This document shows positions 45,760 through 58,500 of a stretch of 64,000 nucleotides of DNA, piece after piece. Position numbers and translations under genes: made by a program. Origin of the DNA: Ailanthus altissimus (taxonomy: Eukaryota; Streptophyta; Magnoliopsida; Sapindales; Simaroubaceae); NCBI GenBank assembly GCA_946807835.1, contig OX327702.1, positions 10,292,001 through 10,356,000 on the forward strand, written 5' to 3'. Under the pieces are notes generated by a model. That model was given only the letters and a program-made list of their open reading frames with translations. It searched no databases and had not been told where the DNA came from. Numbering within the stretch: position 1 is the stretch's first letter; every line of letters begins with the position of its first letter.

Positions 45760-48107
45760 TCCTAAAAAAACAACATAAAAGGTTATCTAATTAATGAAAG
45801 TTGTAATTTCCATTAATCCATTATTTATGCTTCTTGTTGCGTAATTCTTCATCTATTGCCATTTTATACCTAGTGGAAAGTAAAGTTACTCGAATAAGTA
45901 AGTGCTCTACTGTCAACACTTCCTTAGCAAGTTTTTCTACTTCGGTATTCTGTTCCTTTAGTACATGAGTTATTGAAACTTCTTCCAATCGTTAGGTAGC
46001 TCATTTGCTAACACTTTATCTTCCTTCTTTTGTTATGTAATCTCTGTACCATTGAGAAGTTCCAAGGTTAAGTCTATATATATCTGGAGTCTTTTATCAT
46101 TAATTGTTACACTATGGTAAGTCATTTGATCAAGCATCATATTTCATCTCGCTATTGAAGGCTAGAGATAATAGCCTTACCGCATGTTTTAGTATTAGTC
46201 CTTATGAACTCTTGATTATGATTCTCAAACTCAATCCTTTTTTATTTAAGGATCCATCTATATGCATCCTCCAAGCTTTTTCTAGGTTTATAAGTTCTAG
46301 TAATAATGTATCATCTTCTAATACTGGCTCATATTCTAATAAAAAGTTTGCCATCGCTTGTCCTCATATTGTTATTTTTGGTTAATACTCAATGTCAAGG
46401 TGTATCAATCTTATTTTTATCTTGGTGAGCCTTTCAACAACATCTGGTCTAGAAAAGATATGCTTTAGGGGATAGAAAAAGTATACTATAATGTGACGTC
46501 CCTTCAAAGTAGTGTTTGAGCTTGTCCTTAGATTATATATGAGCAAGAATGAGTTTTTTAGCCATTGAGCATCTTGTTTCTAAATCTAAGAGTACTTTAA
46601 TGGTATAGAAGATTAGTTTCTATTGATTGTATGCTTCCTTGAATAGGACTGTGCTGGGTATGGATAGGATTAGAGGCTTTTTCAAGTACTTTTTTAGATT
46701 TTATAGTGCTTCTATTTGTTCTGACCTCCATAGGTTCCCGTTCTAGGCTTTGATAGCTTAGAAGAAAGGTCAACACTTTTCTAACATTTTAAAAATCAAT
46801 CCATTACATGTCGATTATCTAACTATCAAGGTTTGTATTACCTTCGATGTCTTGTGGATAATGGTATTTTTTAGGGCTTGAACTTGTGTTGGGTATGCTT
46901 TAATTTCTTTTATACTTACAACGTGTCCTATAAAGGTTTCAGATGAGATTCTGAATGTGTACTTGGCTAGATTCAAACACATTTTTAACTTTATTAGCAC
47001 ATCAAATTCTTCTTGTAGGCTTGTAATTTAGTCATGTGCCTCTTTGCTTTTGACTATTGTGTCTTCTATGTAAGCTTATATTGTTATTTTTATTAACTGC
47101 ATAAAGACTTTGTTTACCAGCCTTTGAAAAGTGGTTGCTTTATTCTTTAACCCAAACGACATCACTTTATAACAATAAGTTCCACTTTAGTTATGAAGCT
47201 TATTTTCTCCTCATCTTCTAAATCTATCCTTATTTAATTATACCCGTTGTATGTATCTAGAAATAACAGTCTCTTATATCTGTCATAGCATCTACCAAGG
47301 AAGCCTACTTCACTACAAGAACTACAAAAAAAAAGGCTAATTAATCCTAGCACAAAGCCAGTATGGCTGTCGAAGGTAGGAGGATAGTAATTAGAAAAGT
47401 AATAATATATTATTGTTGGAGGCCACCATTTGATCTATCTTGAGGGGTGGGAATGAGTCTTTTAAGGTCACTTTATTTAGTTTCATGTAAGCTACACAAA
47501 CTTGCCACTTGTTATTCTTCTTTTTCATAACTACTATGTTGGGGAGCCATTTTGGGTAACATACTTCCAAATAAATCCCACTTCTACTAGCCTATCCACT
47601 TCATTGCTAGTGATTTTATTCTATTCTAATGTGAACCTCTTGTTTCTATCATATTAACGTGTAATCTTTCATAATGCTTAATTTGTGACTTATTACTTCT
47701 AAATCTATTCTAACTACGTCCTTGTGGGACTAAGAGAAGACATCTTGGTTTTTCTTGAGTAACTCGATTATCCTTATTTTTTCTTCCTTAGTCATGTCGG
47801 TGCCTAACAATATATTCCTATCAATGGTGGAAGGGTTCAATGGTATATCCTTTATTTTCTCAATGTTAAGCTTTGTATATCTTTTTCCTAAGGAAGTCCC
47901 TTTAATAGTTGATGATTCTACATTGGTTACTTACTCAGTTGTTTATATCGCTTTATCTTCTTTTGCTTTCTATTCTTTCCTGGTAGTCACAGGTACTTTC
48001 TTCACTTCTTTTTCTTTTGATGGCATAAGGGCATTACATTGCGTAACTTGAAGTTGTTCACCTTTAATGTCTACCACTCCTCTTCCAGTAGTTAAAATGC
48101 ATATAAT
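45760..48107 (-). pseudogene. Ty3-2 RT and RNase H, decayed
   Basis: The clearest piece, 46815-47000 on the minus strand, is the Ty3 RT C-terminal block (LKMCLNLAKYTFRISSETFI followed by GHVVSIKEIKAYPTQVQALK), where the family has a cysteine-phenylalanine pair and a G-x-hydrophobic turn. Sequence to the right (47000-48050) has RT-like words broken by stops. Sequence to the left (45760-46800) has the place of RNase H. A CACTACAAGAA-type word at 47311 may be a small insertion. The protease lies at 50023-50426 on the other side of a solo LTR. Confidence 0.6.
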
Positions 48108-50022
48108 TGTTGGGAATAGTACTTACGTGCTAATCAAATTATTGTATGAATGTTTATTTATTTAATATTTATACAATAAATATTTTTTATTCATCAATTA
48201 TTATTATTTATATGGTAAGAAGCTTGTAACTTTTTGGACATTGTAGATCTAAAAGAGTTTAGATCTGATCTAAAATAGTTTAGGTCAACACTAATAGTTA
48301 GCAATTTTAAAGAGATAGAATTTTGTCTAAAACAATGACAAAAACCCGAGAATATTATAGTTATGATATTGTTGTAAAGAGTTTGCAAATGGTGTTAAGA
48401 AATATCATTGTACAATATGTTCTCAAAAATGTCATTTTTGATCCATAGTTACCGACATGGGTCAATCGGTATTCCTTTTGGATCAGTGTATGTCCATATC
48501 TGAATTGTCCAGATGGTTAGTCTTAACAGACCATGGGCTTAGTGGAAGTCCGTATGAGCATGTAAGTATTCAGTAAGGATTGGATACTAAACAGACTCAT
48601 GAGGACCTCCAATAGATATCCCAAGAAGCCGTCAATTGAGGGTCTTCTTAAGTTGAGTAGTATTCGTGATCCTTTAACCTAAGCGCCACGGTGGGCTTGT
48701 GAGTAATCCATTATACTTTGGTTCCATGCATGTCAGAGACCTTTCATGGTCTGACCGCTGGGTGTCGTTGGATATGGTCTGATGCTTACGAAGTCTAGTA
48801 TGCGTAGATATAGGATCCATTAGCTCATATGAGCGAGTTATATATCTAGATGCTCTTAGAACATATTTTAGAAAGTCTTATGGCCATAAGTATTAACCCC
48901 GAAAAAATACTTTTCTATTAGGGTTAAATAATATTGCAAAAGAGTTTATGGATATTGTTTATGGAAATACGTATCTGAAGATAAGTTCACGAATAAGCAT
49001 ATAAAAATTTGACGGTTATAATCTATATTTCTACACTTTTAGGATATAGATAACGAAGAGATTATACGGGCATGGTTGACCTTAACTTATATGGTTCAAT
49101 GCTCCATTTTGTAATATTCGTCATGTGTGTGTTAAGCATTGTTCACGGACTTGCAAAAGTGTTCCGTAGATTAAAAGAGGTGAACCTAGAGAGTCTCACA
49201 ATATGAAGTGTACTCGTTGAGCACAAGGGTAGCAAGATAAATCGTACGGATTGATTCGGAAAGGTTTCGGAAAGCAAGATATGTTTTAAGACCAATCTAA
49301 AAAATGAGAAACATAGTTTGTAAATGTTGGAAATAGGCCCCTATTACATGAAAAGTGTAAATACACAAATGGCATCCATGTATGGTCATTTGTATGACAA
49401 ATGGCAGCATGCATGGATATGCACATGATAAATGTAAGCCATGCAAAGTGTTTGTATGGATGAGTGACATTTATCACTCATGGATGGTATTTCATGGCTA
49501 TACATGCCTTAATGAAGAACATATGGCCACTTAAGAAGTTTAGACTTCTTATAACAAATTAAATGAGTTTCATTAATTGAATGATTAAATTCAGAATGTA
49601 AATTTGTCCGAAAATAAAGAGAGAAAATGCAATTTTCAAAATGTTGCATTTAGGTTCCAAAAACATATTTTATGCATTTTAATGCTAAAACCAACTCAAG
49701 TATTGAGTTATTTCTTTGATTCCTATACGAAATTAACGTCAAAAGTTACTATTCTAGCTGCTCCAATCCCATCAAATGTTAGAGTCTAGAATTATTCAAG
49801 AGAGGACATCATTAGGAGCTCAACAAGCTTTAAAGTTCAACAATCTTCACCGAATCGTCTACGAGGGCATGTATTCAATTCTTGTACTATTTTTTTATTC
49901 AATTATAGTATGTATATGTTGATTATATTATTTTATTCCACCGCGTAATGTATATTAAACATGTATTTGAAAATTGTCAACATGTACACAATCACATGTA
50001 TGCACCCTAAAACGCATCAACA
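48108..50022 (+). repeat. Solo LTR of the Copia-1 family inside Ty3-2
   Basis: It starts TGTTGGGAATAGTACTTACG and ends near CGCATCAACA. It is homologous to the reverse complement of the Copia-1 LTRs throughout, with the best match at 48450-48830. It separates the Ty3-2 protease (50023-50426) from the RT side, both on the minus strand. Flanking 5-mers ATAAT and CTAAC agree at three of five positions. It is 1915 bp, shorter than the 2.3-kb Copia-1 LTR. Confidence 0.8.
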
Positions 50023-50448
50023 CTAACTACCTGGTGCAAGGTGAAAGGTAGAACTTCCATGAAGTGTATCCAGTAATGTCTAACTAAGATATTATAAGTT
50101 ATGGGTGCGTCGACAACCAAGTAATCCATCTCTAAACATTTCCTAACTACTATCACTAGTAATGTAATCATCCTCTTCACATGCACATTTCCTCTTTTGA
50201 ACACTATGAGTTCAGTGTTTCATCCTCAGATGTCTTTCTTGTTCAGTTCCATAACTTGGAAGGCTTCCCAAAATAAAATATTTGAGCTATTTCCTCTATT
50301 GACTAATATTCTTCGTATTATTGTTCTTGTTATGTTTAAGCTTATCACCAATAGATCAAAATGTGAGAGCATTAGGCAAGTTAGGTCTTCTTGAAAGAAA
50401 GTGATTAATAAAGGCATATTTGTCATTTATTTTCTTATATTTTTATCT
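50023..50448 (-). pseudogene. Ty3-2 aspartic protease remnant
   Basis: Two adjoining open pieces on the minus strand (50226-50426 and 50007-50204) read as the retroviral-type protease of a Ty3 polyprotein. They have the active-site block in altered form (ILVNRGNSSNILFW, where the family has a D-x-G-S-S core), then the flap-side block YLVVDAPITYNILVRHYWIH and the ending FTLHQVV. Loss of the catalytic Asp and a stop between the pieces make it inactive. The style is Tat-like, unlike the Athila-like Ty3-1. Confidence 0.7.
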
Positions 50449-52433
50449 TGATATTTTATTATTTTACGGAAATAAATAGCTATTTATATCCATTATTATT
50501 ATTTATAGGGACTAAATTATAAAACTTTCAAAATATGTACATGTCGCCCTAGTACTACAAGCTTTACTGCCCCAGTGCTAGAACCTGAGACAAAATAATA
50601 ATATTAGAAAAATGACCTATTGAAATTGCGTATTTTCACCCTAGTGCTGGTCAACCATCGCTCTAGCAACAGCCAGGGCCCTAGCACTATGTCTTTACCG
50701 CTCCAACGATATAGCCATTTCAACTTAGCACCCCAGTGACAGCATGATAGCGCCCCAGTGGCAACGCAATTCCTGACCTAACAAGAATAAGAGATTTCAA
50801 GCTCAAATTAATCCCTATAAAAGGTCACTCGTCCCCAGCGTTTAGAGAACATCCAAGAACACGCAAGATCATCCAAGAACACTCAAAAGCATCCACAAGA
50901 CACACAACACAAGTTTTAAAGAGTAATAAAAGCATAACTGAAGCATCAATAAAGAGAAATTCAAGGCGTTCTTCAGCATCAAGAATTTCTGAGGCAGTGC
51001 AATCAAGAGCAATTCAATGTTTGTATCTTTTTGCTATTGATTGTATCATTATTTCTTATTATTTTTGCAGCTGTTCTCTTGTAGGCATGAACTAAATTTT
51101 CTTTCTAAGGCTAATACTTGAACTCAATATGTGTGCTTAATTGCCATATCTTTCTAATATTTAATCAACTTAGTTCTTTGTTATTCAAATTACTTGTTTT
51201 AATGCTTCAATATATTTGAAAAATATAAGGTAAATAAATTGGTAATATTTTTTATAAACTCAAAAGAGTAATCATTATATTTAGACCTGGATAATTTGAT
51301 ACATGATTATAGAGTAACATTCAATATTGCATATGTAAGTTTTAAATTAGGATATGAATATACTTAATTGGCATGTATGATTAATAAGACTTAATCTTAA
51401 TGAATCTTAATTTATTTCAAGTACCATAGGAATATAGGTACTTGATAAATTAAGGTATACTTAATTGCATATGCAATTAAGGTACCTGGATAATTTGATA
51501 CATGATTATAGAGTAACATTCAATATTGCATATGCAAGTTTTAAATTAGGATATGAATATACTTAATTGGCATGTATGATCAATAAGACTTAATCTTAAT
51601 GAATCTTAATTTATTTCAAGTACCATAGGAATATAGGTACTTGATCAATTCAATGTTTGTATCTTTTTGCTATTGATTGTATCATTATTTCTTATTATTT
51701 TTGCAGCTGTTCTCTTGTAGGTATGAACTAAATTTTCTTTCTAAGGCTAATACTTGAACTCAATATGTGTGCTTAATTGTCATATCTTTCTAATATTTAA
51801 TCAACTTAGTTCTTTGTTATTCAAATTACTTGTTCTTAATGCTTCAATATATTTGAAAAATATAAGGTGAATAAATTGGTAATATTTTTTATAAACTCAA
51901 AAGAGTAATCATTATATTTAGACCTGGATAATTTGATACATGATTATAGAGTAACATTCAATATTGCATATGCAAGTTTTAAATTAGGATATGAATATAC
52001 TTAATTGGCATGTATGATCAATAAGACTTAATCTGAATGAATCTTAATTTATTTCAAGTACCATAGGAATATAGGTACTTGATAAATTAAGGTATACTTG
52101 CATGACATTGGGAGAGGCTTATGAATACATTAGTGTCTTGATCAATAACAAGAACTAAGAGAATTAAATATTAGAGGATTAATCATTAAAAAAATATTAA
52201 GGGATAGTATTAACCTTAGGTTTTCTCTACATTGCTATCTTTCAATCTCTTTACATTATATCATTGCCTTTTATATTTTTAAAATTCATTTTTAGATTTT
52301 TATTTTTCTAAATAATTACTAGAAATATATAATTTTAGTACTTGGTTAAAAAGAAGATATTATCCCTGTAGGTTCTATATCCGACTTTTTTGTTCCTTTA
52401 TTACTTGCATACGATAGTGTATACTTACACTCA
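50449..52433 (+). repeat. Ty3-type LTR-like block A
   Basis: The block begins near TGATATTTTATTATT, has GC-rich words of the AGCGCCCCAGTGGC type at 50550-50770, a TATA box (CCTATAAAAGG, about 50814-50824) followed by a CA-rich leader, and ends in words typical of plant Ty3 U5 ends (CCCTGTAGGTTC, ACTTGCATACGATAG). All point to a plus-strand LTR. It seems to have cut off the gag side of Ty3-2. Its middle is enlarged by a tandem duplication. Borders are approximate and no second LTR pairs with it in the window. Confidence 0.5.
51010..52083. repeat. Recent A-B-B-A-B tandem duplication
   Basis: Segment A (~276 bp, starting CAATTCAATGTTTGTATC) is at 51010-51285 and 51646-51922. Segment B (~160 bp, starting CCTGGATAATTTGATAC) is at 51286-51445, 51485-51644 and 51923-52083. 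A1 to A2 and B1 to B3 are both 636-637 bases apart, and B1 to B2 is 199. The copies differ by only a handful of bases, far less than other repeats in this window. The linker between B1 and B2 contains the palindrome-like ATTGCATATGCAAT. Confidence 0.9.
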
Positions 52434-52559
52434 ATTTTAAGATATAGAAACATCTCATTAATGATCTCTCAAAGTTCTTACTCAATGGATGATTAGGCAT
52501 TTCTAAATAATATTGACTATTTTAACTTAATAATTGTTTAACATAAATATGAATATATG

Positions 52560-53727
52560 GCTTTTTATGCATATTATTGTTATTTTGTAGGTTTCAGCAT
52601 AAAGGCACAACAAAAAGAGTACAAATGAAGAAAAAGGGAAAAACAGTCATTCACATGCTCAAGCCACAACCTAAGATCTCAAGTCGCAGCTTTGAAGTAA
52701 AAATTAGAAAATAAATTAGAACCTACAGGTCACGATGCCCAAAAGTCAAATTGCAGCGGTAGATGAACCAGAGGCTATAAGTCCCAGGGTGCAAAGACCC
52801 CAGGTCACGATCCCAGTGCGATTTTGAGTCCACGCCACAACACAGATAGACAAAACAAAAAAACCTAGTTTGCTTTGTATTCAAAAAATTTCCTAATTAA
52901 AGCCTATAAATAGAGATCCAAGAGCCACTATTTTGGGTATCAAGGGAGAGCATGAAAAAAGAGAAAAAAGAGAGAGAAGTCACACACTTCAAGTTAGATT
53001 GAGAGACACATTTTTAGAGAGAGAAACTTAGAGGCTAAAAATTCTTGAAGACATTCTTAAGAATTCTTGAATGATTAAAGCTTTGAAGATTATCTCCATT
53101 ATAGTTTCTTCTTTTTTCTTTCTTTCTCTATCTAGATTTAAAATTTATATTTGTGGATATTATTTTGAATATATTTATGAATTTCTTGATGATTTTAGTT
53201 ATGGGTAAGTCTATACTTGGCTAAAGTTTCATTCTAGGGCTTAATGTAGCTCTATTCACACTATGTTTGGAATATTTAGTTAATTGTTAATAAGTTTTTA
53301 TTTCAATTCATTTGTGTTTCTCTATACTTAATACTTCTAAATTGTTAAAAAATAAAATAGTTGACTTAGATTTATAAATTTTAATGCTCAGAAGAGATTG
53401 ATTCATTTATTAGATTTGAAAAACACAATCTTAGTTGTTGTTGAGTTCGAGAGACTAATAGCACTTTGATCATCAATATAAGAGTTTCTTAATGTATGTG
53501 TAAGTAGGTAAGTAAAATAGAGATATCAATTTGAATATTTATGCATAGAATCCCATTTAATATTTGAGAAATGTCATAAGATTAAATTTAACCATTGATT
53601 AGTGAATTAAAATGAAATATATTAACAATAGAGACCCAATGTGTCATTCCTAAGAATATAGAGACAAACTATCTAGGCTTGTTACTATCAATCAAATCTC
53701 GCCCAAAAAAAATCAATGGGTAGAATG
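52560..53727 (+). repeat. Ty3-type LTR-like block B, cut by the hAT element
   Basis: A TATA box (CCTATAAATAG, about 52902-52912) follows an array of words such as GGTCACGATCCCAGTGCG, and is followed by a purine-rich leader-like stretch. This mirrors block A in layout though not in sequence. The block has no coding capacity. It is interrupted at 53735 by the hAT element, and the U5 end cannot be traced on the far side. Confidence 0.4.
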
Positions 53728-53735
53728 GTTACAAG

Positions 53736-55220
53736 TAGAGGAGGCAAATTGGTCGTATTGGTTGGAACAACCCAAAATTAAGCCTAGGCACAAAACCTAG
53801 GCTACAACCTAGCACGACACAAAGCTTTATCGCACCGTGCTGGCACGATTAACCCATTAGATCGTGCCCATAGGCCATTTTCTTTCTTAAACCTTTTTTA
53901 AAAGGTTTTTAAAGAAAATTAAAATTTTTGCAAAAGGCTGATGTGTGCAACAGCAAAAACAAATTATTAATTTTTTTTAAGACTGTTGATCAACAGTCTC
54001 TTATCCTCTCCTCTCTTTTTTACACTCTCAATCTTCTTTCAACTCAACTTAAATTTCTCTCAATTATTTCTTTAATTATTTTAACTCTCTTTAAAAATTA
54101 TATTCTCTCAAATTATTTATTTATTTTTAAATTGTTATTTATCTAATTACAAATTTTAAATTGTAGATCATTATAAAATGAACTCTCAACTACCCCAAAA
54201 TGACAACAATAATATTTATTCTCAACCTCACCAAGATAGTGACGACAAAGATGTATCGTAATTACAGCATAACAATACAATGAAGCTCATTTCAAATCAT
54301 TTTAAAGTCAGAGGTTCAATATAAATAGAAAATAATCGTATTAAAGCATTGTGTTAAAATACGTGTAACTGAACTTTGACCCATTCTAATCATTATAGCT
54401 TAATGTACATCCATCAGCATGCCACCAAATGTAAGTAAGATTATAAAAAAAAAAAAATTGTGGTTTAATAATTAATTTATCTTATTTTTAGATATTTAAT
54501 TTTCTTTAGATATTTTAAATTTTTTAAATTTTTTTTTATTTTTGTAATTATAAATCTTGTAATAAAAAGAAATTGATAAGAGTTCCCAAGAAATTTCAGC
54601 CAGGTTGGATGAGTATAATAGGGTAAGAGTTTAAACTGGCGGTTGAAAGTTCTTATTGGAGACTCTCACGAGTCTTTTTATTACAATATTTATAATTAAA
54701 AAAATTAAAATATATATTTAAAATATCCACAAAAAAATTAATATCAAAAAATAAAATAAGATAACATAAATTAATTATTAAACCTCAAAATAAATTTTAA
54801 TAAATTTATATTGAATTCTTGTAATTTATTTTTGTATTTATGATTATATGAAATTGTATTTGTAGTTTATTTAATGTAATTGCAATTTTAAATTTTAAAA
54901 TTTCAATTATGAATTTAGGAATTATGATTATAAATTTATAAACATATTTCAAATTTTCAATCCGATATAAATTATAATCTTAATTGTTATTACAGTTATT
55001 AATTTTAAAATAATTGTAATTACAAATTTAAAATATTTGTAAATTTTAAAATATTTATAAAAAATAATTATAAAATATTTAAAAATTTTAAGAAATAAAC
55101 ATGGCCTATAGGTCGTGTCGCACTAAGCCTGTAATGGGCTGTGCTAGCATAGCACAAAATAAAATGACACACAATTATATTGTGCTAGGCCTATACAATA
55201 CAACTCATTTACCACCTCTA
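53736..55220 (+). mobile_element. Non-autonomous hAT transposon, 1.5 kb
   Basis: The left end TAGAGGAGGCAAATTGGTCG and the inverted right end TAGAGGTGGTAAATGAGTTG match each other and the common plant hAT terminus (TAGGGGTGGCAAA type). Flanking 8-mers GTTACAAG and ATTATAAG agree at six of eight, and the duplicated copy at 61230 has ATTACAAG, so the target duplication was probably ATTACAAG. Sub-terminal inverted words are GGCCTAT and GTGCTAG. A short ORF from 54178 (MNSQLPQNDNNN) and Cys/His-bearing scraps up to 54430 may be all that is left of a transposase start. The rest is AT-rich. Confidence 0.75.
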
Positions 55221-55698
55221 ATTATAAGTTTGTAAAAAAAAAAACTTCATCTACTTACCAAGTTTTTTTTTTTTTTGTCTCCCTCATCATTGTTTTTCAT
55301 TTGTTTCCATGCATTGAAGCTAGTAGGTTTAGAAGATCAATGGGCAATTGTAGCCTATATACTTATTCACTTATTTGGTGATGTGTTTTTTACAATAAGG
55401 AACAACAAAGGTGTAGTAAATGAAGGCAAACGATCTAATGATTTTTACAGGAAGGCAAGGTTGATTCAAATCTCACAAAATAATTTCATGGAAAGAATAA
55501 CAAATAATATGTTCACATGCAGAAAAATCGGGAAGAGAGAGAGAGAAACAATAAAAACAAAATAATAAAATTAAAAAAATAGTTTCTAAAAATTGTAAGT
55601 TTATTAGTTTATATAAATAGAAGAGAGAATTAATAGGGTATTTTTGTATTGTAATAAGGTTCATATTTATTTGATTAATTTAAAAATATAAAAAGTTT
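55221..55698. repeat. Segmental duplication, copy 1, left part
   Basis: 55249-55378 matches 62281-62415 (shared TGTTTCCATGCATTGAAGCT and following sequence). The duplication also includes the right end of the hAT element (55040-55220 against 61050-61229). The sequence from 55379 up to the CACTA border has no partner in copy 2. Confidence 0.75.
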
Positions 55699-55929
55699 CA
55701 CTACAATAGAAAAGGCCTTTTGCGATGGCGTTGCAACGGTAAAAAGCTGTCGCAAATGCAACCGTAGCAAAAAGTGCACGACGCATGACTCTTTTGCGAC
55801 GACTAATTAGCCGTCGCAAAAGGTTTATCTCTATATAATTTTTTTTTTAAGTTTTTATTTTTAAACAAATAATTATAATAACAAAAAGTCTTATCATATT
55901 TTTTTTAATTTAATATTTTTAAATAAATA

Positions 55930-56215
55930 TATTACTATACCATCCAAAACATATTAATAACATGCAAAATATATTAATAACATTCAAATATGACCGTCCA
56001 AAATGTATTAACATCTAAATATGGTTATTCAAAATGTATTAATAACATCCAAATATAACTATTCAAAATGTATTAATAACATCCAAAATGTATTAATAAA
56101 ATCTAAATATAACTATCTAAAATGTATTAATAACATCCAAATATAACTATCCAAAATGTATTAATAACATCCAAGATGTATTAATAACATTCAAAATATG
56201 TTAATAACAATTTTG
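55930..56215. repeat. Tandem array in the CACTA element, ~32-42-bp units
   Basis: About eight imperfect units contain ATGTATTAATAACATCCAAA and ATAACTATCCAA. Unit length varies because the second half is sometimes missing. Such arrays are common in CACTA sub-terminal regions. Confidence 0.75.
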
Positions 56216-56706
56216 AACTTTTTAATTTCTATTCAGGTTTTGTATGATGATGGTGCGCACTGGAAGCATTTTGAACTTACAAATAAACTATTTATATTTT
56301 AGAGGTAATTTTACAAGTAAAAAAATAATATTAAATTAAACATTCATACCTGATCATTAGTCCATCATAAGAAGATAACAATAAAAAAAACATGTTTTTA
56401 CTATATATTTTTTGAACGGGTCTAAAGTTACATACATGCAAAAATTAAATACATATTATTTTAAAATAAAATTAAAACATATAAAGCACAATCAACAACT
56501 ATTCTAATTTATTTTTGCGTAATTGTTTGTTTCTAGTATTTATTATTATTGTTATATATTTATTAATATTAATATTACAATATTTATAATGATATTAATT
56601 ATTATTAAATAATCAAACATTATTAATCAAACAATCAAATATTAATTATTTTTTATTGCACTTTTAGTAAAGATGGGATATGTATTTTACAAGTTGCTGT
56701 GCCCTC

Positions 56707-56840
56707 TAATAATAGCCATCTCTTGTTATGCCCCTACTATAAAATTCTATCTAATATTAGCCCATCTCTTGTTATGCCCGAAATATAAAATTTTATCTAA
56801 TATTAGCCCATCTCTTGTTGTGCCCCTTATAATATTAGAC
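56707..56840. repeat. Three 46-bp tandem repeats in the CACTA element
   Basis: CCATCTCTTGTT recurs at 56716, 56762 and 56808, and each is followed by ATGCCC and then a TATAAAATT-TATCTAATATTAG segment. The first two intervals are 46 bases. Confidence 0.8.
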
Positions 56841-57751
56841 CCAAGAGAGATGGGTGAGGGGTTGCCAGAAATTAATAGAAATTATGATTAACAAGTAACT
56901 TGTTGCATGCAATTAGCAAGTAACAAAACCCATTCTTCAACTAATTAACAAGTAATCGAAATTATGAATGATAAATAACTTGCTGCATGCAATTAACAAA
57001 TAACAAAACAAAACCAAAATAAGTAACTGTAACAATTCTACAACCCAAGCTAAGCGCAATTTAAACAGAATTTATGAGTAACTGTAACAATTCTAAACAA
57101 ATAAAGATAAAATTCTTGAAGGGTTGCTAGAAAAGTACTTGTAAGGATCTAAAAATACAGTTGCAAAAACACCAAGAAAGTAAAATTGAATGGACCACTT
57201 TTTTTTTTTGTAAAGAATGAGACAATAAGCTAATATTAATAGAAGGAAAAGCAATCAAGAGGTCTTTACATACATTTCATAAGAAGCAATGAATTATTAT
57301 TATAATCACAACTTAGCACCAATAAACACACAACATAAAACTACTGCTGCAAATAGTTAGTTAGTAGTTACAATATCCTAGAACAAAACTCTAGTTTCAT
57401 AACCATGAATAAGACAAGCATTTCTATCAAATTTTCAGTCACCCAAGTCCGCCCAATTTCCTTGAAAGAAAAGAAGTCAATTATATGAATTATTTATTGA
57501 CTACATACATTTAACTGGTTCAGAATTAAAAACAAGTGACCTAGAACATTATTGATGTTAACATACTATAACATAACACAAATCTCAAATTTCATAAACA
57601 ACAAAAATAACATGAGACATACAAATAGATACAAACTGATGTGGCATCAATCTATAGATACCATAAGTGAGCATTTATTCATTTTTATTATTATATTATT
57701 AATATTTTATTATTATTATTATCAAATGCATGTATGAGTTTTTTCACTTAC

Positions 57752-57899
57752 GATAATAAAGTAAGTGGCAACAAGAAGAAACCCAGAGGAACTAAAAGCG
57801 CGCCACGTAAACGTGCCGAGTAAGAACGCAGCGGCAATTCTGGAGGGCGATAAAGCGGGGACCAAAAGAAGAGAACCTAAGACGAAGATCACGATGTTA
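57752..57899 (-). pseudogene. Captured exon of a VTE6/DUF92-like membrane protein gene
   Basis: On the minus strand a polypyrimidine tract ending in TTCTTAG precedes 57899, and GTAAGT follows 57752, so the segment is bounded like a 148-bp exon. It reads, in one open frame, a hydrophobic stretch (VIFVLGSLLLVPALSPSR) followed by IAAAFLLGTFTWRAF and SSSGFLLVATYFII. This resembles the DUF92 family, including plant VTE6, the chloroplast phytyl-phosphate kinase of tocopherol synthesis. The LLGT-TWRAF and GFLLVA-YF blocks are the basis of the call. Its GC content is well above the rest of the element. Only this one exon was found, so it makes no enzyme. Retained splice borders mean capture from genomic DNA rather than from mRNA. 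Confidence 0.6.
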
Positions 57900-58500
57900 C
57901 TAAGAAAAACAAGAAGTAGAATTCTATCAGATAATGGAAAAGAAAAATTACCAACACTGTAGCTGATAACAAGTCACAACTGAAATTTAGAACTCCTAGC
58001 TTGACTGGATTTTGCAGAAATGAAATGTCAAGATAATAAGGACTCCTCAAATGAGCCTTAATTAACAAAAAAATTTCAAAAATTAACGAAATCAATAGTT
58101 GAAATTTAATAAAATATATGTGTAGAAAAATTGATAGTTAAAATTGAGCTTCACAATTAAAATTTTAAATCAAATAAAAAAGGGTAAAAATATTGATATA
58201 AAGAAGAAAAAAAAAGTTGTTGATAAACTAATGGAGATACCTAGGATAAGATGAGACGACAAGCAAGAGAGAGATAGAGAGTTAGTATTCAATCATCGTT
58301 CAAAAACTAATTCTTCATTGTTGATAAAAATTGTTGTCACGATTTGAGATTTGAGAATGAGAGAGAGAGAGAAGAGAAGACGAGCGTCAAGTAGAATTTA
58401 TATCTATATTAATTTTTTTTCAACTCAAATGGCATTGTTTATTTTAGGTTTTTTTCTATGGCTAAATTAGCCATTGCAAAAAGCACATTTCCTTGTAGTG

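Larger units (their letters stand above)
55699..58500 (-). mobile_element. CACTA transposon, non-autonomous, carrying a captured exon
   Basis: The left end CACTACAATAGAAAAGG at 55699 and the right end CCTTGTAGTG at 58500 are inverted CACTA termini. Just inside both are TTGCGATGGC and TTAGCCATTGCAAAA-type sub-terminal words in alternating orientation. Flanking 3-mers TTT and TTC are a near-match to the usual 3-bp duplication. No transposase is encoded in 2802 bp. Inside are two tandem arrays (55930-56215 and 56707-56840) and, near the right end, an exon-sized GC-richer segment encoding part of a VTE6/DUF92-like protein (57752-57899). It is absent from the homologous region of copy 2, which lacks 55379-58651. 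Confidence 0.8.

Noticed and set aside
46104..46385. 93-codon plus-strand ORF
   Set aside because: It lies antisense to the Ty3-2 pol remnants and has no recognisable domain.
47311..47345. CACTACAAGAACTACAAAAA, a possible CACTA left terminus inside Ty3-2
   Set aside because: No matching right terminus or sub-terminal repeats were found nearby, and the word is short.
57765..57962. 65-codon plus-strand ORF in the CACTA element
   Set aside because: It is the antisense shadow of the captured minus-strand exon; the minus frame has the recognisable membrane-protein blocks and splice borders.
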